This document shows, piece after piece, positions 41,904-51,962 of a stretch of 64,000 nucleotides of DNA. The stretch's first letter is position 1. Every line of letters starts with the position of its first letter. The position numbers and the translations under genes were made by a program. Source of the DNA: Immersiella caudata (taxonomy: Eukaryota; Ascomycota; Sordariomycetes; Sordariales; Lasiosphaeriaceae); the NCBI GenBank assembly GCA_030512335.1, contig JAULSU010000003.1, positions 5,084,001 through 5,148,000 of the forward strand, in the 5' to 3' direction. The notes beneath the pieces were generated by a model. That model was not told the DNA's origin, did not search any database, and saw nothing but the letters and a program-made list of their open reading frames with translations.

Positions 41904-43306
41904 CTATTCTTTTCCATATTTGACAAACCACTCATGCTTCAACACCTCCGCTGCAGACATCCGGTCCTCCGGCCTATACACTACCAATCTCTTCAGAAGA
42001 TCCGCAAACAATCTCCTCTCTTCCCCCTCAATTTCAGCGTGGAACCACCCTCCCAACTCATACCAAACCCCCGGTCCTAACCTATCTAAGATTGACTTCG
42101 CATCATGCGCAACAGATTGATGGAAATTTCGCTCCTCTGGAGGGTGTTCTTTGACAAGAAGGGCGCGGCCATTCTCGTCCGCCTCGTCCTTATATATACC
42201 CACGCGCCCCTGCCAATTCGACCACCAAGGCTCAGGGAACTTGCCAAGGATCTGGCACATAGCGTCGAGATATCCGTCGTCTTCATCTTCAAAGGATTCG
42301 ATCAGTTTCCTGCCCGTACGAATCTCAAATAGCGTACAGCCCAGTGCCCAGAGGTCGGAGTGGATACCGAAGACCCTTGGGTCCAAAATAAGCTCGAGCG
42401 ATCTATATGGTCCCGGTATGCCCAGGTCTTCGGGTGGGCCAACGGTGGTAAAAGACTCGCCAAAGTCAATGAGCTGGGCTGACTTGCTGATGAAATCATC
42501 AATGTTGACGGAACTCCAGTCGACGGGATAGACAAGGTATCTAGGTGCGGTACGTGTTGTATTTTCTTGGCCGGCGGGGTCGAGGACGGGATTTTTCCTA
42601 GGCTCCCCGAGGATGCAGAGGACTTCAGACTCTGGGAGTCCATCGAGGCCGGTTATAGGGTGGAGGATGTTATGAGGTCTGAGGTCTAGGTAGTGTTAGT
42701 ATGGTATCCCAGGGATCCAAGACCGGGAGCCTTACCCCCGTGACATATTCCCGCGGCATGCAAAGAGGCGACCGCTTCCGTCACCTGTCGACAAATGCCC
42801 CGCAGGATGTCTTCCAAGTTTTCGGCAGCATAGAAAACTCCCTTTGACACCCAGGGACCAAGAACGGGGTAGACGAAGCAGAGATGGGAACCGTTCGGCC
42901 CGTCAAAGCGAAAATGCACCAAGGGAAGACAAATGTTAGGCAAGGATTTACCGTCCTCGACAAGGCGATACAGGAGCAGCTCAGGGCAGTCATCACCCGA
43001 TGCGTCAGACTGGATGATCTTCAACGCGACGTATTTGGGCGCGCCGCAGGTTCTCAGATCTCTGGCAAGCCAAACGGTAGCACACCCTCCGTGCCCGAGC
43101 TTGTGAATGATGCGGTAGGCATCGGCAAGGACGTCGCCGAGGTGGACGGGATGGCTACCGCCCGGTTCGTAGTCGTAGATGTGTTCCAGTTCAAAAGGGG
43201 CGAGCTCGAGCCTGAGCCCGTTAGATTTGAATTCAACGACGTTTTCTTCGGCGATGTCTAAGCCCGTCAGAGAATCAGGGTTTTCGTCATCCTCGTACGA
43301 AGCCAT
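41904..43306 (-). CDS. protein kinase, SRPK-like fungal type
   Basis: Predicted 450 residues in two exons, 42736-43306 and 41904-42685, with a 50-bp intron (GTAAGG, branch CTAAC, CCTAG). The ATG at 43306 gives MASYEDDENPDSL. Kinase motifs are complete: glycine loop LGHGGCATVWLARD, VALK lysine, catalytic loop HGDLRPHNIL formed across the splice, LIDFGES, then SDLWALGCTLFEI and a final EDRMSAAEVLKHEWF. This class resembles SR-protein kinases expanded in fungal accessory genomes. Substrate unknown; cytosolic. A related fragment lies just downstream in the opposite orientation. Confidence 0.85.
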
Positions 43307-45406
43307 CTTGGTGGCGATCGGAGGCCGCAAGGAAACGAGGGAAGAGCTACGGCGGAGGAACTAGTATGCCTTAGCGGGCGGTTGGAGGTCTCCTGCAGGA
43401 GCTCGCAAACGATGAAGCGGCGCAGACGAGGGCAGGAAGAAGGGAGAATAACGGATGTGAGGAAAGGGTAACAGGGGAGAGACTGATACGATCTTCCGGG
43501 TAGCCTTATAGCCCCGTTTTACGAAGCGCATGCCAACTGTTAAATGACCGAGATCTGAAACAAAAAAACACATGTTGGGTCGAAAATAAAACCGAGGGGT
43601 GCAGGGTCGGGCGGCTACAGTAGAATTACCGCCCGGGCTAATGTTTTGCCGTGTGCCTCAGTCCCAGCAAGCGCTTTCCAGTGGGGGGTCTTAGCAGTAG
43701 CCCATTAGCGCTTGCGAGTCAGCGTTGTACGGGTGTGAAACCAACAACATGCGGCGCTGGCGGCCGAGCTAGTCTTTTGGCCTCAATCTCAGCCGGTTTT
43801 CATTTAACCTCATTCATTATCACCGCAAGGTAACCAAGGGCATTATACCTGGGGTTTTACACCAGCCGTTTCCCAGCTTCGCCGCTTCTGTCGTGAAGCT
43901 AGGCGTTAAATACCAGCCTCTAGAACCTAATCCCCGTAGACCGCTGTTGTCTTTTTCCAGGGTCTCGAGCACAGGTCATAAAGCTTGGCGCCTTCATTTT
44001 TTTTCTATAGATATTCACGATTTAGTCTATATCACAACTAAACACCAACCGCCGCTATAGGCTCTTATTGTTAGGGCCCGTCCCCGAGACCCTAGGCCGG
44101 TGCCGTCCTGCCTAAAACCTGAGCCCCCCCCCCCTAACAGAACCCTCTCGCTGCAAAGCCGCGCGCCAACGAAGGCCAGCATCAATCTATCTCTCCTAGA
44201 TTGGGATCAATCCACTTTATTATTGCCCTAATTTAAAAATACAGCGCAGTATGGCTGTTTAGTCCCCCTCCATGTGGAGTCAAGCTGTAGGCTGGCAAGA
44301 ATCAAGTTGTGAAACTGTGAAATTATCGCGGGCCAACCGCTCAAGACTAGATCAAGTAGCGCCTTCTGGCATACCCCTGTCGGTAACACAACAGAGAAGG
44401 GTAAAAGAGATTCTGGGACGACATCGGGAGCGCAGAATACCATAAAACGTAACAAGTCCCTACTCTTCTTAGACCTGAAGACCATCATCAACATTCTCAT
44501 TCCTCACTCATCTCAAGCATTACTTTTAGCTCTTTATAACCGCCTCGGTCTTAGTTTTTTCGCTCCAAAGTATCAAATCATGTCGCGACCGACAGTTGTG
44601 ATTGCTGGTGTTACTAGATGTTGCACAACCATTAATCGAACTACCTATCCGTATAGGGCGTCGTGCGGCTAACACCCCTAGATTGAGTGGATCTGTTCGG
44701 CACCATCGAATAGCAGATATCCGGGTCTGGCCGCAGCCTGTGAAGACATCTGTGTGAACGCCGCCCTAGCAAACGGCTGGACCGTAATTGGGATCAGATA
44801 GGCGATGTAGAGGTCTTTGGGGGCGAGCTTCCATGGTTTTTGGGCCTGTCTAATCTGGCTTCCCAGGGCAATCGACCACGACACTACTCGTCAGACTCGA
44901 ACATTGCGTGGCCGGTGGCAGCAAATCACTGTCCGGACAGACCATCACCTTACCGTCTATATCGGACATAATACACCGATCAACTTCTACATCATTCAAA
45001 TTTAGCTGCTTGGCCGACGATCATGGACCACTGCACTAACCGCTTTCAGTCGGCTAGCGGCTCGGAAATATGGGTAGGAGATCGGCACATGACAACCCGA
45101 TACCTACGTAATTACCCATCATTCCTGAGATAGATCTAATACAAAGAGCTCTCTACTGGCTCCCATGCAGTACTGTGAACGAAATCACAGAAACCATTCT
45201 AGCTACTCACGTGCAGGTTGACTCTCCATGAGCTGATTATTGTACTCCGATCGTTTGTTGAATTCTTCTCTCAAAAGACCACGTACATGCACATTATACC
45301 TAAGAGCTGTTCAAAGCAATGTATTATCTTAGAGGGATCTTTCTGCTATTTTTACGGGCATCACCAAAGGATGTCGGCTGTGGCTGGTCGTGCTTTGTAA
45401 CAGGGC
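43307..45406. other. gene-poor accessory stretch
   Basis: About 2.1 kb with no supported gene. A 90-codon minus frame at 44228-44500 starts with ATG but has no recognisable features. G/C-rich patches near 44070-44170 alternate with lower-GC sequence, which may be old repeat debris. No terminal repeats are evident by eye. Confidence 0.4.
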
Positions 45407-46295
45407 TTACCAGTCCCCCTCGATGATCTTAAGTATATCATCCGCTGTATTTGCCTCCTCTACCTCATCATCTGTATCCCAGTCATATTCATCATCAAGA
45501 TAATAGCCTGTCTCTCCATCCGATGTGTCTGAGTTTGAGTAGCACAGCGCCTCGTATTTGACTTGGAACAGTTAGTTGTGTAAACGCCAGCCAGATATAT
45601 AACATACCAGAGAGCTTTTTAAAACTGTCCTGCAAATCGTACATGTTCTCCCCCCCACGCCGGTCTGCGTCAAATGCTGTCGCGGCGAAACGCTTGAAAG
45701 CAGGTAGGATAACATCCTCGTACCAATTTTCGTTGCTTGCGAGATTGTTCCAGTCCCAATGGCCAAGAATCTCGGCTTCTGTGACCTCCCACAAGCAAAC
45801 GTAGTGATTGACATAATACTCGTTGGATTTTCCGTAGGGATCTGTAATGTTGTAATGGTCCATCTCAGCTGTAGCGTGAAGAATAGGCAGACCGTTCGCT
45901 ATTCGGCTGTTCGGGTCAACCACCGTAAGTATCTGAGGACCTCGTTTAGCGATCCTCATCTGCGCCAGATCTTCAATTGCGGTCGAGGAGGTTGTGAAGA
46001 ATATATATGGTCCCGGTATCCAGACCTTGTGGTTGAGATGCCTGGCCAAAGAGTCTCGACGGGAATTCGCATTATCGAGGCGCATCTCTGGCGCCCTAGA
46101 TATCATGCAACCATCCTCAGTTGGCTGACTTCCTGAGAATTGGTCCCAGATCCTGAGCAAAGGTTTTTTAGGGGTCTGGGAATACATGGCTCGCCATGGA
46201 TGCAGATGTTCTTCTGCGGACTGGTGAACAGCTTCGGGAAATAGCCAATTCGTGGCAATTCGTCGATTGAGACAATGGTGTTTGTCAGCCATCAT
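45407..46295 (-). CDS. DUF7587-like protein
   Basis: Predicted 280 residues in two exons, 45608-46295 and 45407-45561, joined by a short 46-bp intron (GTATGT...CCAAG). The ATG at 46295 gives MMADKHHCLN. The order PLLRIWDQFSG, then SLARHLN, YIFFTTSSTAIEDL and QILTVVDP, and later HYVCLWEVTEAEILG, resembles the fungal DUF7587 family, whose pattern recalls ADP-ribosyltransferase-like folds. The C terminus is acidic (YLDDEYDWDTDDEVEEAN) and ends IIEGDW. No leader. Family assignment is from memory of the pattern, moderate confidence; the gene model is well supported by the splice. Confidence 0.65.
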
Positions 46296-47256
46296 GGGTA
46301 ACAGCGATTGCGATGGCGAATGATGTTATGAACGACCAATTTTTAGCTTTAAGTAGCCGAAACAGCGATTGAAGCATGTAAAACTGACAGGAAAACAGGG
46401 ACAGGTCGGGCAAAATATTGATGCCCAAACGACGAGGACAACCCCCCTCCCCTTTCTCGCCGCTCTATGAGGGGGCCCAAAGGAAGAATGGCGTGGCTAC
46501 TGGCTGGTCGGTTGGGCTTGGGTGAGGAGCGTGCTCGGGTGTTCTAATTTGGCGAATCAGTTGGATTGGGCCGCAACTTGGTCTGTGTGCACTGGCATCC
46601 AGGTTGGCCGAGACCTTGGCCATTGACAGCCCACTTGTCTCGCACCTTTCACACCATTGCACCTGTATCATTGTAGCCGCATCATTGGCAGCACAAACGA
46701 GACCTTACCTCGATGGTCCAATAACATGTGCATACATAAGCTCTTGGTTCGGTAAGCCGGGTAAACCAGCCCGCAGGTTAAGGCCGTAGGCCTCAGTGCT
46801 GCGCAGTCCTTATGATGATCCAGTCGTTGTGTGCCACGCGCTCCAAGTTACGTTGCTTTGCACTCAGCTGGAGAGGAAAGAAGAAGACGGGGTCGGACGC
46901 GTCACACGCGTCTGATTGGTGGGTTCCAGGATGCCTTCGGACCGAGGAGGCCACTTGGTCCATCGCTAAGCCGAGCTTTGCGAAAACTGAGGCGAACAGC
47001 ATATGCACATTGCAAAGACGAGCTTAAGTTTTGGCCAATCATTCTAGTATTGCAAGCCCTGATATGGACATATATATGGATTTGACATCTGCCAAGCACA
47101 TCCCCCTTGAAGAAATTATGTTCTTTACGGCGAATTCGAATGACTTCTCCGACTCTATAAACCGAGACAACTGTTTATCTTCACTATCCACTTAAGCAAA
47201 CCGAGGTATGTAGAACCGCCTTATGACGTATAACTAAAAACTAAAGGTGTTTGAGT
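46296..47256. other. intergenic
   Basis: Divergent upstream regions of the DUF7587-like gene and the small cysteine-rich gene. A TATA-like TCTATAAA at about 47154-47161 lies about 100 bases before the latter's start codon. No gene recognised. Confidence 0.45.
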
Positions 47257-47493
47257 ATGAAACCAAGCCAGTTATTGGTATTTGCCATATTTTCCATGGA
47301 TATGGTCCAAGGTGTGAGCTTGCAACAATGCCAAATTGCATGCAGGAGTGGCGAGGAGGCCATGTACAAGATCTGTCGACAATTTCCGCAACCTGCACTT
47401 AGAGCGGGTTGCTGGACGTCTGCAGTTGGTCTGAAATATATGAATAGGGTGAAGATGTGCGAAAGTGCATGTTTCTATCTTACAGGCGGTTAA
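47257..47493 (+). CDS. small secreted cysteine-rich protein, effector-like
   Basis: A 78-residue single-exon protein from the ATG at 47257. A signal peptide (MKPSQLLVFAIFSMDMVQG) is followed by a mature chain with six cysteines at residues 25, 29, 40, 52, 68 and 72 (CxxxC at both ends). Distinct features are LQQCQIACRSGEEAMYKICR, PQPALRAGCW and CESACFYLTGG. The pattern fits a widespread fungal family of short secreted proteins with an RxGCW core. Function is unknown, with host or microbe interaction the common suggestion. It sits alone in a gene-poor accessory stretch. Confidence 0.75.
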   Translation: MKPSQLLVFAIFSMDMVQGVSLQQCQIACRSGEEAMYKICRQFPQPALRAGCWTSAVGLKYMNRVKMCESACFYLTGG

Positions 47494-48371
47494 AGGTATG
47501 AGTCAATGTGCAGGTGATGGAGGCATACAAGGGGGTGCTGGGATGAGGGGGGCATGCCTCAACCCTTACCGGCATGGCTAACGCGAGCTGCTCTTGATGT
47601 CTGGCTTTTGCGGCTGTGAGGTGGTGTCAGATAAACAGCGATTACCACTTGTCAGAGCACTTGAACGTTCCCTGCTTTTTCGTGCAGTGGTAATACGCGA
47701 CAGGCGCTGTTCAGGTACGACAGCTGACCTTACTAAGGTGCTGAAGGAAGCAAGCGAAGACCTGAACTATAGCGCCTAAAAGACAAGGTACAGCGGATTA
47801 TACGCTGTAAAACAACAGGTTTTAGTGAACTCTGCACTGTAATAAACAACTGTATTGCTTGTGAGATGCTTAGAGAGAAGAAAGCTAACTACAGGAGAGA
47901 GGGCCTGTTTTAAGTTAAGTGTTATTAATTTAATCCTTTACTTTTATAAATACATAAGTTAAAATCTTTCCTTATTACTATAAATACGTTTTACGTTACA
48001 TCTCCGTTACAGTCCTTCTAGTTCCTCTGCTAATTGATAAAATAAAGGCAGGGATATACGTGCTATCGATAAAACCAGTTTCGCATCATGGCTTGCCGTC
48101 GTTGCCGGTTCAACCGCCTTGGCTAGCCCTTAGGCAGGTCAGTGTAGAGTAACCCGAAGGGACTTGATTGATTTGCTACGGAAAGAAAGAGTCAGAAATT
48201 TGAGGATATCAGAAATATAGGATAGATAGCTCAAGGGAGTTGCCGCGACACATGAAAAAAAGAATGCCATCATCAAACGGTGACGAGATTCCCCTGAAAA
48301 CGAAGACAGCCAGAAAATAACGTCCAGTGAGCCGCTAATTGCACTGCCGGGCTGCCACCTGCATTCCACCC
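47494..48371. other. intergenic with AT-rich tract
   Basis: From about 47820 to 48060 the sequence is strongly AT-rich (e.g. TTATTAATTTAATCC) compared with the GC-rich genes around, as expected for an old mutated repeat or spacer. No intact element is recognised. Confidence 0.45.
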
Positions 48372-49590
48372 CTAAGTCAAGTCCCATCGCCGCCACAGCA
48401 CCGGTAGAAGAAATGACCAGGGATTCTCCCTTTTGTTCTCCGGGGTGTCAAAACCCGACTCGTAGTGCTCCTGTTCCCAGTGATACACGGCTTCCTCGCC
48501 AGGCTCTAGAGGCCCTGGTCGAAGTGTTAGAAGTCGAGATCCAGCGAAAGTGAAGAGGGATGACTCACCTGTGTGCCAGCGGCAAGCGCCCATCAAGTTC
48601 TGTGCCTCGTAGTACGCCACGCGGCATACGGCGTAGTGCTGCACAATAGGGGCGGGCGCTTCCTCGGGCTCGTCTTGCTTTTCCGCGCTTTCGTCGTCGC
48701 TGATCACGATGACGACCCTGCGTTCGCGCGGCGCATGCCTATGGCCTTGTACGTGCACCTCCTCCGCCTCCTCTTCTTCTACTCCCTCCTCCTCCTCCTC
48801 CTCCTCCTCCTCCTCCTCCTCCTCCTCCTCCTCCTCCTCCTCCTCCTCCTCCTCCTCCTCCTGCTGTTGACCTTCTCCACTCTCCCCACTCCTATCTTCA
48901 TCACCAGAATCATCGTGATACATCCCCCGCGAGGTGCTTCCCTTGCCTACATCCTCTCGACGCCGCATCCCCATAGCAACAGGAGTACATAAACGCCCGA
49001 AGGTCTTTATCGCGGTTGCGTAGCGAGTGCTGCGGTCCCCAAATCGCATCGTACTTGTACTACAAGTAGTAATCTGGCTCCGGCTCGGTCTCCACTGCGC
49101 CTAGGGTCAGATTGGTATCAAAACAGGGGATTCCCGAAAGGAAACGCACCTTTATGATACCAACAGGAAGTCCTGTCATTCTTAGACTCAAATAAAGCTC
49201 CCTGCAGTAGGAACCGATCTCCGTGTTCTCCATCACCTTCAGCCTCTTCGGTTCGACTTCGACAACTGCGCTGCCATCGCGCCTCCGTTTGAGCTGAGTT
49301 CTGACGGGCTGCTGTGCATGCTTGGCCGCGACATCCAGGCACTTCCAGACTTTCGCTGGAGCTTCCTTGTCGTTGACACAAAATGCTTTCAAGACGGCGC
49401 GTAGCTCTTGTTCGGGCGTCGCTTCGATTCTGGCTTTGATCTCTGCATTTGTGATCGTCTGGGGTTGGCTACGATCAGCTCTTGGATAGAGTGGTTCCCA
49501 TGGATGCATTTTTTTTTCTTGTGTGCAGCGGTGTTGAAAGAGCAAAGATTCGTCACAGATGAATTTCGACGCGACGCCTCGAGCATTCAT
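48372..49590 (-). CDS. hypothetical protein with poly-Glu tract and Trp/Cys C-terminal domain
   Basis: Predicted 369 residues in three exons: 49150-49590, 48569-49094 and 48372-48514 (introns of 55 and 54 bp, consistent phases). An in-frame ATG at 49509 (MHPWEPLYP) would give 342 residues. Exon 1 is helical with a bipartite basic stretch (LKRRRDGS, EPKRLK), suggesting nuclear location. The middle has about 26 consecutive Glu encoded by the microsatellite, then SDDESAEK. The end (CRVAYYEAQNLMGACRWHTG, then FDTPENKRENPWSF) looks like a degenerate version of a fungal Cys/His zinc-binding domain that usually ends in CC...GC; here those last cysteines are gone. Confidence 0.65.
48785..48862. repeat. 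(TCC)n trinucleotide microsatellite
   Basis: About 26 uninterrupted TCC units on the plus strand, encoding polyglutamate in the minus-strand gene. The matching plus-strand polyleucine frame is a shadow. Length is a multiple of three, so slippage keeps the frame. Confidence 0.9.
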
Positions 49591-50157
49591 GGCGGCTTGG
49601 CATTTTTGACGTGTCGCTTGAGCTTCACTAAATCCATGTCATGATGGTGGGCTACTTACCCCAGAGTCATCTCAAAGCAAATTCTTCGCTCTCATTCTTT
49701 CTCAAAACACCGTGCGGTCATTCTGAAGGGTTACATCAAACACGCCGCCCGCGCCCTTTTTTTTTTTTTTTGTTGTCCAAGGCTCCGCACCCATTGAGTT
49801 GCCTACCCCGCGCGGATGTATGCTGTACCGTGCCTCTGGACGGCGCAGACGCAGCCAATTATGGGGGGCAGGCCGTCATGGGAACCTCCTACGTGTTGAT
49901 AATGGTCCTCCAGGGGGGCCAGAGGATTCCATGTTTGCTCCGCCACATACTTATCACCAACCAACTCTTCCAACAGCATATAGAAGTATTATACACACCA
50001 TCTTTTCGGGCCGCCCCCCTGGTTCTAGCATCCCTTAGAAGCCTAGATATATCGAGTGCATGTTCGATCAAAGACCGCTATGTTGCCTTTCACGCCGTCC
50101 TCGTCTCCTAATCGTCCCCAGAAAACCCCGCGCAACCCGGAGAGTTCATCAGCAATC
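49591..50157. other. intergenic, divergent promoter region
   Basis: Between the poly-Glu gene (minus) and the terpene synthase (plus). Includes a T13 run near 49760. An in-frame ATG at 50080 could extend the terpene synthase. Confidence 0.45.
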
Positions 50158-51468
50158 ATGGCAGGGAAGTCGGTCAAAGTCCCAGACTTTCTCAGGAACT
50201 GGCCCTGGAAGCGGCAACTTAGCAAACACTACGAGGAGGCAAAAGCCGAGAGCGTCGAGTGGGTTGACGGGTTCCGAGCCTTCGACCCCGAATCTCAAGA
50301 TGCGTTCAACCGATGCGATTTTGGTAAGACACTGCCCGTCAGGGATTTCCCCCCGCCCCGCTGGAGAAGATGGGCTCTGACGATTTCATGTTTTTTCTAG
50401 CACGGCTGGCCATGCTGTCGTACCAATTCGATGATCTTGGTGAGTGACAGCGGCCTAGTGATCACCGAGGAGCCTGCTAACGATGATGAACGTAGCCCGC
50501 TGTCGCGCTGGCGCCGACCTGATGTCGCTGTTCTACGCCTTTGACGAGTACTCGGATGTTGAAGACGCGGCCGTCACACGAGCCATGGCCGACATCCTCA
50601 TGGATGCGATACGGAACCCAGACAAGCCCCGTCCCCAAGGCGAATGCTGTCTTGGGGAAATGACGCGGCAGTTCTGGACACGCGGCCGCCAGGTATCGAC
50701 AGCCATGGCCGAGCGCCACCTGATCGAGACTATGCAGCAGTATGTCGACGGTGTTGTCTTGCAGTCGGAGGACAGAATGCACGACCGGCTTCGGACCATC
50801 GACAGCTACTGGCCTCTCCGCTTCCACACGAGCGGATGTCTCCCTGCGTTTGCCCTCGCCGAACTCGAGCTCGAGATGCCGGAAGAGGTGTACCGTCATC
50901 CCCTGCTCGAGCGGATGCGTGACTGCACTGTGTACATCGTCAGCACCACCAATGTGAGCTTGTCATTCCCTCCTAGTCGGCATGTATGTGTTTTCACGAT
51001 GAGGAACCCCGTGCTAACAGTTTCTCTGCTGTCAAGGACGTGTACTCATACCCCGTTGAGAGAGCGCGCGGCCATGCCCTTCACAACCTCGTCACCGTCG
51101 TCATGCACCAAATGGACCTGTCTCCGCAGGCTGCGATAGACTGGATTGCTGACTGGATCGACAGCCTCGTAAGGGACTTCTTGCGGTGCCAAGCTGATCT
51201 CCCGTCCTGGGGCCCAGAGATAGACGCACAAGTCTCCAAGTATATTGACGGGCTTGGGAACTGGGTTCGAGGTAACGACCACTGGAGCTTTGAGTCGCAG
51301 CGTTATTTTGGCACTGCCGGCGCCGAGGTCAGGAAGACGAGACAGATTTACATGCTCCCGCGTGTCGAGACATGCGAGGCCCGGTCGCTCGCCTTGAGGG
51401 AGGGCATTGTGGATGTCGGGGAACATGGTGTTGCTGGTTTGCAGATTCGGTCGAACGCCAGGTGTTGA
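50158..51468 (+). CDS. class I terpene synthase (sesquiterpene cyclase-like)
   Basis: Predicted 364 residues in four exons: 50158-50323, 50401-50439, 50496-50953 and 51037-51468, with consistent phases. I chose the ATG at 50158 (MAGKSVKVPDFLRNWPWKR) because fungal homologs start at this VKxPD/WPWKR block; an in-frame ATG at 50080 adds 26 residues. The metal-binding motif DEYSD begins at residue 85 and the NSE triad NDVYSYPVE at 221-229; intron 3 falls between the Asn and Asp. The C-terminal SFESQRYF carries the product-contacting Arg-Tyr pair. All catalytic motifs are intact. The substrate is probably farnesyl diphosphate; the product is unknown. A SnoaL-repeat gene follows on the same strand. 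Confidence 0.88.
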
Positions 51469-51962
51469 CCGTTCGGGAGCTCTCCATCTCATGGTTTTTC
51501 CAGTGCGGTTCATAGTCAGTCCATCAACATCTCTGAAATATACCCAAAAGTGCGAACCATCCCTCCCTGCATATCTCTCACAACGTTTGTAAGCACCCAA
51601 GATCATTAGCTGAGCCAGTGCTGTGGTATGCCGAGTGATGGATTTGCGGCATTTCAGCCGTCGTGACGATCCTACCAACGGCACTTGGCCTTTTCCCCGC
51701 AAACCGAGTCTTGGCTGACGGCTGATGGAAATCCGGGGCTCGTTGGAAGACCGGCAAGGGTCGGATAATGAGCCGGGTGACGACTCGATATGTTACAATT
51801 GAGCCGTATATGACTGCAGCATCCGCAGTTTTTTAACAAGAGGGGCGGCACCGGTGCTAGTGGCAAATGCAAGTACCGATATATAGCACGGCATCCCCCT
51901 TGGCTCTTGTGTGGGGTGAATTTCGCTCTGAGGTTCCTGGCCCCCTCGACAACATCGTCACC
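51469..51962 (+). promoter_or_regulatory. upstream region of SnoaL-repeat gene
   Basis: 494 bases between the terpene synthase stop and the next start codon. A TATA-like GATATATAGC at about 51878 lies 80-85 bases before the ATG. No shared motif with the terpene synthase promoter was identified by eye. Confidence 0.4.

Noticed and set aside
43900..44240. Possible transposon end near GGGCCCGTCCCCGAGACC
   Set aside because: No matching inverted or direct repeat partner could be found by eye.
44228..44500. 90-codon minus-strand ORF
   Set aside because: No recognisable features, in gene-poor sequence; cannot be distinguished from chance.
48573..48992. Plus-strand frame with polyleucine
   Set aside because: Shadow of the polyglutamate microsatellite on the minus-strand gene.
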